This document shows positions 6,348-11,654 of a stretch of 11,654 nt of DNA, in pieces (position 1 is the first letter of the stretch; each line of letters begins with the position of its first letter). Position numbers and translations under genes: made by a program. The notes under the pieces were generated by a model that was not told where the DNA came from, made no database searches, and saw only the letters and a list, made by a program, of their open reading frames with translations. This stretch comes from Nocardioidaceae bacterium (GTDB lineage Bacteria > Actinomycetota > Actinomycetes > Propionibacteriales > Nocardioidaceae), in assembly GCA_013698435.1 (NCBI GenBank), contig JACCVA010000324.1, forward strand, positions 1 to 11,654, written 5' to 3'.

Positions 6348-6554
6348 GGCAGCGAGCACCGCGCGATGTCCGCCCACCACACCGCATCCCGTCAGCACCG
6401 CCTCGTCCGCGCCCGAGCGAGCACGCGCTCTCAACAGCTCGTCTGCATGGGTCTTCGGCCACGACGACAGGTCAATCGGCTCGTCCCACGACATGAACGA
6501 TCCGGCTTCGACGACGAGGTCGATGAGCTCACGCGCGTGGTGACGCTTGGTCAT
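6348..6554 (-). pseudogene. Truncated acyl-CoA carboxylase carboxyltransferase (beta subunit), N-terminus only
   Basis: From an ATG at 6554 the first ~68 residues match the N-terminus of biotin-dependent acyl-CoA carboxylase carboxyltransferase subunits: MTKRHHARELIDLVVEAGSF, then SWDEP, a helix with ELLRARARSGADEAVLTG, and GGHRAVLA. These proteins are normally about 450-550 residues. After that point the similarity stops, and the frame runs without a stop into the antisense of the dienelactone hydrolase gene, ending at 6066. The crotonase-like catalytic core is therefore absent. The ATG overlaps the TGA of the CoA-transferase gene (ATGA), so the two were an operon before the rest was deleted. 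The 3' limit is approximate. Confidence 0.7.
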
Positions 6555-7753
6555 TGCTCGGAACGCAGCCAGTCCTTCACCGCTGGCCCTTGGCCGTCGA
6601 GCAGAGGTGGCGCGCGGTGGGTGACGGGTGTCTTCTCCTGTCCGTCTGCTTCGAACAAGCGCAACGGGGGGCCTGGCAGTCTCAAGGCGCCCAGGCTCTC
6701 GTGCTCGACGTCGATGAGAAGCCCCTGCGACAGTGTCTGCTCCCACTGGTAGACCTCGTCAAGGGTCCGCACTTTCCCCGCGGGGATCCCGAGCTCGTCC
6801 AGCCGCGCCAGCAGCGGCTCCGCCTCCCACTCAGCGAAGGCCTCTTCGACGAGCTCGATGACCTGGTCCCGCGCCGCGACGCGTTGAGCGTTGGTTGCCA
6901 ACGACTCGGCGTCCGGGTCCAGCCCGAAGCCCGCGCACAGTCGCCTCCACAGGCTCTCGCTGCCCAACGCAATCTGCACGTGCCCGTCCGCGCAGGCGAA
7001 CATGCCGTACGGAGCGATCGAAGCGTGGTGATTGCCCTGGCCACGACCGACCTCGCCTGCCACGGTCCACCGGGTGCCCTGAAAGGCATGCACGCCCACG
7101 ACGGCAGCCAGCAGCGAGGTACGCACGACGGTTCCGCGTCCGGTGCGCTCCCGCTCGTGCAGAGCAGCGAGCACACCGTACGCCCCGGCCATCCCCGCGA
7201 GCACGTCAGCGATCGGCGTCCCCACCTTCTGCGGGTCGTCGGGACCTGAGCCGTTGAGCGACATCAGACCCCCTTCACCTTGAGCGATCTGGTCGTAGCC
7301 TGGCCGGCCGCCCTCCGGCCCGTCGTGACCGAACCCGGTGATGGACAAGACGATGAGCCGCTCGTTGTGCGCCTGCAGCGCCTCCGGCCCGAAACCGAGC
7401 CGCTCGAGCACTCCCGTCCGGAAGTTCTCCACCAGGACGTCTGCGCGCGCCACCAGCTCCCACAGCACAGCGCGGTCGGCATCGTCCTTGAGGTCGAGCG
7501 CGACAGACTCCTTGTTGCGGTTCGCCGACAGGAAGTACGTCGACTGCCTGTTTTCGTCACGTCGCTCGTCGTCGTCCGGGGGCCAGACGAACGGGGGTCC
7601 CCAGCCGCGCGTGTCATCTCCGGTGCCGGGTGCCTCGATCTTGATCACGCGCGCCCCGAGGTCGGCCAGCATCATCGTGGCGTGCGGCCCCGCCAGCGCC
7701 CGCGAAAGGTCCACCACGAGAAGGTCGCTCAACGGCCCGGTCCGGCTTTGCAT
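6551..7753 (-). CDS. CaiB/BaiF family CoA-transferase (class III)
   Basis: Predicted cytoplasmic family III CoA-transferase, which moves CoA between carboxylic acids via an aspartyl-CoA intermediate, or a related acyl-CoA racemase; the substrate is unknown. The 400-residue product has the usual length. It opens with LSDLLVVDLSRALAGPHATM (8-27), then DLGARVIKIEAPGTGDDTRG (31-50), LDLKD (86-90), VLVENFRTGVLERLGFG (106-122) and SITGFGHDGP (137-146). The catalytic Asp is expected to be Asp 154 in RPGYDQIAQGEGGLMS. The ATG at 7753 is chosen because AAGGAG stands six bases before it and the family's N-terminus begins there; the frame is open to 7912 but without conserved sequence. Its stop overlaps the start of a truncated acyl-CoA carboxylase gene. 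Such pairing suggests breakdown of a short- or branched-chain acyl-CoA. Confidence 0.9.
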   Translation of the reverse strand: MQSRTGPLSDLLVVDLSRALAGPHATMMLADLGARVIKIEAPGTGDDTRGWGPPFVWPPDDDERRDENRQSTYFLSANRNKESVALDLKDDADRAVLWELVARADVLVENFRTGVLERLGFGPEALQAHNERLIVLSITGFGHDGPEGGRPGYDQIAQGEGGLMSLNGSGPDDPQKVGTPIADVLAGMAGAYGVLAALHERERTGRGTVVRTSLLAAVVGVHAFQGTRWTVAGEVGRGQGNHHASIAPYGMFACADGHVQIALGSESLWRRLCAGFGLDPDAESLATNAQRVAARDQVIELVEEAFAEWEAEPLLARLDELGIPAGKVRTLDEVYQWEQTLSQGLLIDVEHESLGALRLPGPPLRLFEADGQEKTPVTHRAPPLLDGQGPAVKDWLRSEQ

Positions 7754-7758
7754 CCTGG

Positions 7759-7764
7759 CTCCTT
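7759..7764 (-). promoter_or_regulatory. Ribosome binding site of the CoA-transferase gene
   Basis: AAGGAG on the minus strand, five bases (CCAGG) from the ATG at 7753. It decides the start against the longer open frame. Confidence 0.8.
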
Positions 7765-7803
7765 CATTGCTCGGCGCGAGCCCGCATGCGCACCCCAGGG
7801 ACG

Positions 7804-7829
7804 CTGTTGTGAACACCTGCTGTGAGAAC
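7804..7829 (-). promoter_or_regulatory. 13-bp tandem repeat in the CoA-transferase promoter region
   Basis: Two adjacent 13-base units, on the plus strand CTGTTGTGAACAC (7804-7816) and CTGCTGTGAGAAC (7817-7829), agree at 10 of 13 positions. They lie about 50-75 bases upstream of the CoA-transferase start. Adjacent direct repeats in this place could be an operator. On the minus strand each contains a TTC-(T/A)-CACA-like core, but the 13-bp period differs from PHO boxes. The regulator is unknown. Confidence 0.3.
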
Positions 7830-7916
7830 CCTGTACTGATGTTATCCGTGTGGACGGTGTGTGCCGCCGGGCACGCCCCACCACTGAGTGACCTACCGGG
7901 TGTGCGCGACATACCA

Positions 7917-7948
7917 CAGGCGACGCTCCCGTGAGGGTGCGTCGCCTG
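7917..7948 (-). terminator. Hairpin terminator downstream of bldC
   Basis: A perfect 10-bp stem, CAGGCGACGC (7917-7926) with GCGTCGCCTG (7939-7948), encloses a 12-base loop. It lies about 63 bases beyond the bldC stop and about 165 bases before the CoA-transferase start, so it separates two genes on the same strand. There is no clean T run on either side, as is common for actinobacterial terminators. It would isolate bldC transcription. Confidence 0.6.
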
Positions 7949-8011
7949 CGATGCGCGGTGCGTTCAGTCCGTCAGCGCCATGGTCTGCGCACGAGGACTG
8001 TGGTGAAACGG

Positions 8012-8218
8012 TCAGTCGGCCTGCCGTTGTCCGGGGACCCCGTTGAGCAGGTCCCGAACTTCAGACTCGCGATAGCGTCGGTGTCCGCCCAGTGTGCGGA
8101 TCGAGCTCAGTTTGCCGGCCTTCGCCCAGCGCGTGACAGTCTTCGGGTCGACGCGAAACATAGCCGCCACCTCCGCAGGTGTCAGCAGGGGCTCAGACTC
8201 GGTCGGTCGTGTATTCAC
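8012..8218 (-). CDS. bldC: Developmental transcriptional regulator BldC (MerR-like DNA-binding domain)
   Basis: A 68-residue protein that is almost entirely one winged helix-turn-helix: EPLLTPAEVAAMFRVDPKTV (9-28), then TRWAKAGKLSSIRTLGGHRR (29-48), then YRESEVRDLL (49-58). This matches Streptomyces BldC, a small MerR-like protein that binds direct repeats cooperatively and controls the timing of development; orthologues also occur in non-sporulating actinobacteria. The start is the GTG at 8218, with GAGGAG five bases upstream (8224-8229). A CGAGCC/GGCTCG hairpin with a 5-base loop (8242-8258) lies in the leader just ahead of the ribosome site and might affect translation. The 216-base leader region (8219-8434) has no other gene. 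Its neighbours (conserved hypothetical, branched-chain amino acid dehydrogenase) are the same as in Streptomyces. Confidence 0.93.
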   Translation of the reverse strand: MNTRPTESEPLLTPAEVAAMFRVDPKTVTRWAKAGKLSSIRTLGGHRRYRESEVRDLLNGVPGQRQAD

Positions 8219-8413
8219 GCGGTCTCCTCAACCTTGCACATCGAGCCGAGGTGGCTCGCTGCTCGACGAATCAAATAACCTGCTCGATGACCGGGCTCGG
8301 CCACCGTAAGGCACAGACGCTGCCGACGCCGCTGAGCTTCTTTTGACCAGGGGACGACGAGCCAACCGACTGGCTGAGCGATGCCGACTGATCCAAAGAT
8401 ACACCGCGAACAG

Positions 8414-8433
8414 ACGAGACGTCCCTGTCTCGT
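8414..8433 (-). terminator. Possible terminator after the conserved hypothetical gene
   Basis: ACGAGAC (8414-8420) and GTCTCGT (8427-8433) form a 7-bp stem with a 6-base loop, starting one base beyond the TGA at 8435-8437. No T run follows, so this is a modest candidate. Confidence 0.4.
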
Positions 8434-8434
8434 G

Positions 8435-9253
8435 TCAATTGGCCCGTTCGTGGGCGTTGACGACGCGCCACCTGCTCTCGAAGCGACGGTACGCCTCCCC
8501 CGCCGCCGCCCAATCGGCTGAACCCAGGGCTGTCAGCACCCGGTGGATGTCGGCTGCCGACCGGTCGTCGTCGAGCTCGCCCTTGAGGAACTGCGCCACT
8601 CCCGCGTAGTCGAGCTCGACCCAGCTGGCCGCGTCGAACTCGTCCAGCCAGCACGCCAGGTCCTGCATCTCCTCTCGCAGGTCCGACTCGTCGATCACCT
8701 GATGCAGCACACGCTGAGCCCGCGCCACCCGCCGGCGCGCGTCGGTAACCCTGGCGCGGTAGCGGATGCTGCTGGACCCGCTGGCGTCGTACAGCTCACG
8801 CTCGTCATCGGCGACCAGCACGAACCAGGTCCTCGGCACCCCCCAGGTCGTCTGCCGCACATGGGGGACCGCCTCCGGATGCGCGCGCCGCCACGAGAGG
8901 AAGCCCTCGTCGACCATAGTTATCGACTCCGGCGGGAGGAGCAGCTGCACATTGGCGTCACCCAGGCTGTCGATGAGCGACGTCAGCGAGAGCCACGACC
9001 GCAGCGGCATGTCCGCCGGGCAGTAGTAGGACCGACCGGCAAGTCGCAGCACGTACGGTGCGTAGGTGTGCAGGTTGTCGACGCCGATAGCCGCCGAAGC
9101 GACCGTGCGGTTGAGTACTGTCGCCTGCTCGCTCACCAAAGTTGCTGCCGGGTCGACGGCGCTGTCCAGGTCGTGCGCCAGCGCCTCACGAGCGGCAGGG
9201 CTAAGAGCCGCCAACGGCTCGTAGACACGCAGATAGGACGCGTAGGGCAGCAC
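8435..9253 (-). CDS. Conserved actinobacterial protein of unknown function (bldC neighbour)
   Basis: A 272-residue protein from a GTG at 9253. I do not know its function. It matches a conserved actinobacterial family whose members begin with (Y)xSYLRVYEPLAAL and end in RW(R/x)VVNAxERAN; from memory, a homologue sits between the dehydrogenase and bldC in Streptomyces. Visible segments are YCPADMPLRSWLSL (about 76-89), a YHxRW-like block FLSWRRAHPEAVPHVRQTTW, VPRTWFVLVADDERELY, an Arg-rich helix RARVTDARRRVARAQRVLHQ, and a C-terminal SWVELDYAGVAQFL. No signal peptide or membrane segment is seen, so it is probably cytoplasmic. The ribosome site is weak. The frame is open to 9352, but that part lacks family features. 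The gene diverges from the dehydrogenase and faces bldC in the same direction, possibly co-regulated. Confidence 0.8.
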   Translation of the reverse strand: MLPYASYLRVYEPLAALSPAAREALAHDLDSAVDPAATLVSEQATVLNRTVASAAIGVDNLHTYAPYVLRLAGRSYYCPADMPLRSWLSLTSLIDSLGDANVQLLLPPESITMVDEGFLSWRRAHPEAVPHVRQTTWGVPRTWFVLVADDERELYDASGSSSIRYRARVTDARRRVARAQRVLHQVIDESDLREEMQDLACWLDEFDAASWVELDYAGVAQFLKGELDDDRSAADIHRVLTALGSADWAAAGEAYRRFESRWRVVNAHERAN

Positions 9254-9399
9254 CGGCTCAGCGTAGCCGCCAGGTGACCGCGTGGGCCCCGCAACGGTCG
9301 TCAGGCATATCGTGGACACCAACGGCCGCACCACCCACGCGGCCGGGCCCACCTAACGGTTCACCTGACCGAGCCCAGCGCAAAGGAAGAGTCACCACC
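9254..9399. promoter_or_regulatory. Divergent promoter region between the hypothetical gene and the dehydrogenase gene
   Basis: These 146 bases separate two divergent starts and must hold both promoters. TATCGT (9308-9313) has the TAnnnT form of a -10 for the plus strand, but no good -35 stands 17 bases before it. I see no clear operator repeat. Confidence 0.35.
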
Positions 9400-10485
9400 G
9401 TGACCGACACCTCGGGATACTCCGTGTTCGAACAGGCCAATGGCCATGAACAGGTCGTGTTCTGCCGCGACCGCGAAAGTGGCCTCAAGGCCATCATCGC
9501 CCTTCACTCCACCGCGCTCGGTCCGGGCCTCGGCGGCACCCGCTTCTACCCCTACACGTCGGAGGCCGATGCGGTGCGCGACGTGCTCAACCTTTCCAAG
9601 AGCATGGCGTACAAGGCTGCGGTCACCGGACTGGACCTGGGCGGCGGCAAGGCGGTCATCATCGGGGACCCGCGCCGGGACAAGACCGAGCCGTTGCTTC
9701 GCGCCTACGGCCGCTTCGTCCAGTCCCTCGGCGGTCGGTACTACACCGCCTGCGACGTCGGCACCTACAGCGAGGACATGGACATCGTGGCGCGTGAGTG
9801 CGACTTCGTCACAGGTCGCACGGTCGAGCACGGCGGTGCGGGCGACTCGAGCGTGCTGACGGCGTACGGCGTCTTCCAGGGCATGCGCGCAGCCGCAGAG
9901 GTGGCCTGGGGTGAGCCCAGCCTGTCAGGACGCCGGGTGGGCGTCGCCGGGGTCGGCAAGGTCGGACACCACCTGGTCGAGCACCTCCTCGACGACGGTG
10001 CCACGGTCGTCGTCACCGACGTCTACCAGCCTGCGGTGCAAAGCGTCGTTGACGAGCATCCCGACGTCGACGTCGTGGTCGACAACGACGCACTGGTCGC
10101 CTCCGACATCGACGTCTACGCGCCGTGCGCGCTAGGCGACGCCATCAACGACGACAGCGTGCAGCTGCTCAAGGCGAGGATCATCTGCGGTGCGGCCAAC
10201 AACCAGCTGGCCCACGCCGGCATCGAAGATGTGCTGGAGTCGCGGGGGATCCTCTACGCGCCCGACTACTGCGTCAACGCCGGCGGGCTGGTCCAGGTTG
10301 CCGACGAGCTCGAGGGCTTCTCGTTCGACCGGGCCAAGGCGCGGGCGAGTCGGATCTTCGACACCACGAAGCGGGTGTTCGAGGTCGCCGCTGCGGAGGG
10401 CGTCCCGACCGCCGTTGCAGCGGACAGAATTGCCGAGCGCCGGATGACCGACGTGGGCCGGCTCCGCGGCCTGTGGGTGGGCTGA
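9400..10485 (+). CDS. vdh: Glu/Leu/Phe/Val dehydrogenase family protein, probably valine or leucine dehydrogenase
   Basis: Cytoplasmic NAD-dependent oxidative deaminase of branched-chain amino acids, giving 2-oxo acids that feed branched fatty acid or energy metabolism. The product has 361 residues, normal for the family. The catalytic domain shows LGPGLGGTRFYPY (40-52), Lys 72 in SMAYKAAVTGLDLGGGK with catalytic Lys 84, and TACDVGT with Asp 119. The Rossmann domain has GVAGVGKVG (181-189) and ends its second strand with Asp 207, which favours NAD over NADP. Later come CGAANNQL (263-270) and APDYCVNAGGL (287-297). The GTG at 9400 is chosen because AAAGGAAGA stands nine bases upstream and the conserved sequence begins there. 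The gene's position next to the bldC neighbour matches valine dehydrogenase in Streptomyces; leucine dehydrogenase cannot be excluded. It ends 13 bases from the convergent DUF3073 gene. Confidence 0.88.
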   Translation: MTDTSGYSVFEQANGHEQVVFCRDRESGLKAIIALHSTALGPGLGGTRFYPYTSEADAVRDVLNLSKSMAYKAAVTGLDLGGGKAVIIGDPRRDKTEPLLRAYGRFVQSLGGRYYTACDVGTYSEDMDIVARECDFVTGRTVEHGGAGDSSVLTAYGVFQGMRAAAEVAWGEPSLSGRRVGVAGVGKVGHHLVEHLLDDGATVVVTDVYQPAVQSVVDEHPDVDVVVDNDALVASDIDVYAPCALGDAINDDSVQLLKARIICGAANNQLAHAGIEDVLESRGILYAPDYCVNAGGLVQVADELEGFSFDRAKARASRIFDTTKRVFEVAAAEGVPTAVAADRIAERRMTDVGRLRGLWVG

Positions 10486-10498
10486 GACGGGAGCGACT

Positions 10499-10711
10499 CT
10501 AACGCCGGTTGGCGGACCCGTTGCCGGGTTCGTCATAAGGATCGTCGAAGTCCTCGGACTCACCGGTGGTGGCGTCGGACCCGTCTGCCGATGACAGCCG
10601 GTCGTCGCCGTGAAGCTCACGCTGTAGCTGGTTGAAGTCCGTGTTGAACTCGCGGTACTTCAGCTCGCGTGCGACCTTCGTCTGCTTCGCTTTAGCACGG
10701 CCGCGCCCCAT
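10499..10711 (-). CDS. DUF3073 domain-containing protein
   Basis: A 70-residue protein that opens with MGRGRAKAKQTKVARELKYR, continues FNTDFNQLQREL (22-33), and has a Ser/Asp/Glu-rich acidic tail. The strongly basic first third and the LKY motif are the hallmarks of the DUF3073 family, found across actinobacteria beside purM. The function is unknown; the basic then acidic layout suggests nucleic acid or ribosome binding, but that is a guess. The ATG at 10711 is backed by AAGGGGG (10720-10726) eight bases upstream. It lies downstream of purM on the same strand with a 148-base gap that shows no clear terminator, so it may be expressed both from purM and from its own promoter. Confidence 0.9.
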   Translation of the reverse strand: MGRGRAKAKQTKVARELKYREFNTDFNQLQRELHGDDRLSSADGSDATTGESEDFDDPYDEPGNGSANRR

Positions 10712-10859
10712 AGGCTCGACCCCCTTGCGCATCGTTGCCGGCTCACCTCGAGGGTGCCCCGGACTGTCATCAGTTCTGTCGTGCTCGCCAACGATACCTG
10801 GCGCCGGGGCCGGAGACACACTCGGCTGACGATGTGTCGTCGACGTGTTCGCAGCCGGC

Positions 10860-11654
10860 TCAACGGGGGTGAACATCCACCAGTGAGGCACGGCCGCCGG
10901 GCTTCTCGAGCACCTCGCCGCACACCCAGGCCGGGATCGCGGCCTCGGCCAGCAGCCGGACCGCGGCCTCGGCGTCGGCGTCGGCGATGACTGCGACCAT
11001 GCCGACGCCCATGTTGAGCGTCCGCTCCAGGTCGTCGCGACCGACCTGGCCGACGCTCCCGACGAGGTCGAAGATGGGCTGCGGGACCCACGTGGAGCGG
11101 TCGATGACGGCGGACAGCGACTCTGGCAGGACCCGGGAGAGGTTGGCGGCGAGCCCGCCGCCGGTGACGTGCGCCATCGCATGCGTTTCGAGCCGCTGGG
11201 CGAGGGCAAGGCAAGGGCGGGTGTAAAGGCGCGTCGGCTCCAGCAGCTCAACGCCCAGGGCCCGGCCGAGGTCGTCGACGTGGCGGTCGAGCGTCCAGCC
11301 CGCCTGTTCGAGCAGCACCTGGCGGACGAGAGAGTAGCCGTTGGAGTGCAGCCCGCTCGATGCCATCGCCACCAGCAGATCACCGGACCGGACGCGCTCG
11401 GCGCCGAGCAGGTCCTCAGCCTCCACTACTCCCGTGGTGGAGCCGGCCAGGTCGTACTCGTGCGCTTCCAGCAAGCCCGGATGTTCGGCCGTCTCCCCAC
11501 CGAGGAGTGCGCAGCCGGCGACGACGCAGGCTTCGGCGATGCCCCTGACGATCGCCGCGATCCGGGATGGGTCGACGGAGCCCGCGGCGATGTAGTCGGT
11601 CATGAACAACGGCTCTGCGCCGCAGACGACGAGATCGTCGACGAGCATCCCCAC
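10860..11654 (-). CDS. purM: Phosphoribosylformylglycinamidine cyclo-ligase PurM (5' end beyond window)
   Basis: PurM (AIR synthetase) closes the imidazole ring in step five of de novo purine synthesis, using ATP, in the cytoplasm. The 264 residues seen are the C-terminal three quarters of a ~350-residue protein; the start and the first glycine-rich motif lie beyond the right edge, so the GTG at the edge is not the true start. Diagnostic segments are VDDLVVCGAEPLFMTDYIA, then GIAEACVVAGCALLGGETAE followed by HPG, YDLAGSTTGVVE, LLVAMASSGLHSNGYSLVR, the HVTGGGLAANLSRVLP loop, and NMGVGMVAVI. It ends in LVDVHPR. By family custom purF should lie further right. Base composition is high (about 73% GC in one sampled line), in line with the neighbouring conserved block. 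Confidence 0.95.
   Translation of the reverse strand: MGMLVDDLVVCGAEPLFMTDYIAAGSVDPSRIAAIVRGIAEACVVAGCALLGGETAEHPGLLEAHEYDLAGSTTGVVEAEDLLGAERVRSGDLLVAMASSGLHSNGYSLVRQVLLEQAGWTLDRHVDDLGRALGVELLEPTRLYTRPCLALAQRLETHAMAHVTGGGLAANLSRVLPESLSAVIDRSTWVPQPIFDLVGSVGQVGRDDLERTLNMGVGMVAVIADADAEAAVRLLAEAAIPAWVCGEVLEKPGGRASLVDVHPR

Noticed and set aside
8543..9277. 244-codon plus-strand frame opposite the conserved hypothetical gene
   Set aside because: It is antisense to a frame with recognisable family features, and its composition (Arg/His/Val-rich, no motif) is typical of a high-GC shadow.
10712..10859. Search for a terminator or riboswitch between purM and the DUF3073 gene
   Set aside because: Only short GC-rich inverted repeats are present; nothing that forms a convincing stem with a tail or a known riboswitch core.
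1..11654. CRISPR arrays, tRNA genes, transposases or phage genes
   Set aside because: No regular repeat-spacer pattern, cloverleaf, terminal inverted repeats or transposase motifs were seen on either strand.

Overview
The window comes from a high-GC Gram-positive actinobacterium. The evidence is the BldC developmental regulator, the DUF3073 protein, the gene order bldC / conserved hypothetical / valine-leucine dehydrogenase / DUF3073 / purM, the frequent GTG starts, and the PhoP-type 11-bp repeats. The sequence does not allow a narrower placement.

Left part (1-4440, minus strand): a complete high-affinity phosphate transport operon, pstS-pstC-pstA-pstB. The last three genes are packed with one-base overlaps or near-overlaps. 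Four phased 11-bp PHO-box-like units lie upstream of pstS. Downstream of pstB is a short, apparently decayed coding stretch. After it comes the start of a gene that runs off the left edge and resembles the N-terminus of a CYTH (triphosphate tunnel) protein. In actinobacteria such proteins often carry a polyphosphate-binding CHAD domain, which would suit a phosphate locus.

Middle part (4441-7753): a patchwork with two clear gene ruins. A 5'-truncated copy of a dihydrofolate-reductase-like (RibD C-terminal family) gene carries an in-frame TAG and is followed directly by an intact paralogue. Then comes a dienelactone hydrolase on the plus strand. Convergent to it, a CaiB/BaiF CoA-transferase gene is translationally coupled to the first ~68 codons of an acyl-CoA carboxylase carboxyltransferase gene whose remainder is missing.

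Right part (7917-11654): the conserved chromosomal block. A strong hairpin terminator lies between bldC and the CoA-transferase gene. bldC is followed by a conserved gene of unknown function, a divergent branched-chain amino acid dehydrogenase, a DUF3073 gene and the 3' three quarters of purM. Base composition appears higher here (about 72% GC in two sampled 60-base lines) than in the pst genes (about 55-68% in four sampled lines).

I see no new defence or mobile system. No CRISPR array, tRNA, rRNA or insertion sequence is recognisable. The most interesting points are the CYTH-like start with an altered signature motif next to pst, the PHO-box array, and the decayed genes that mark rearrangement points.
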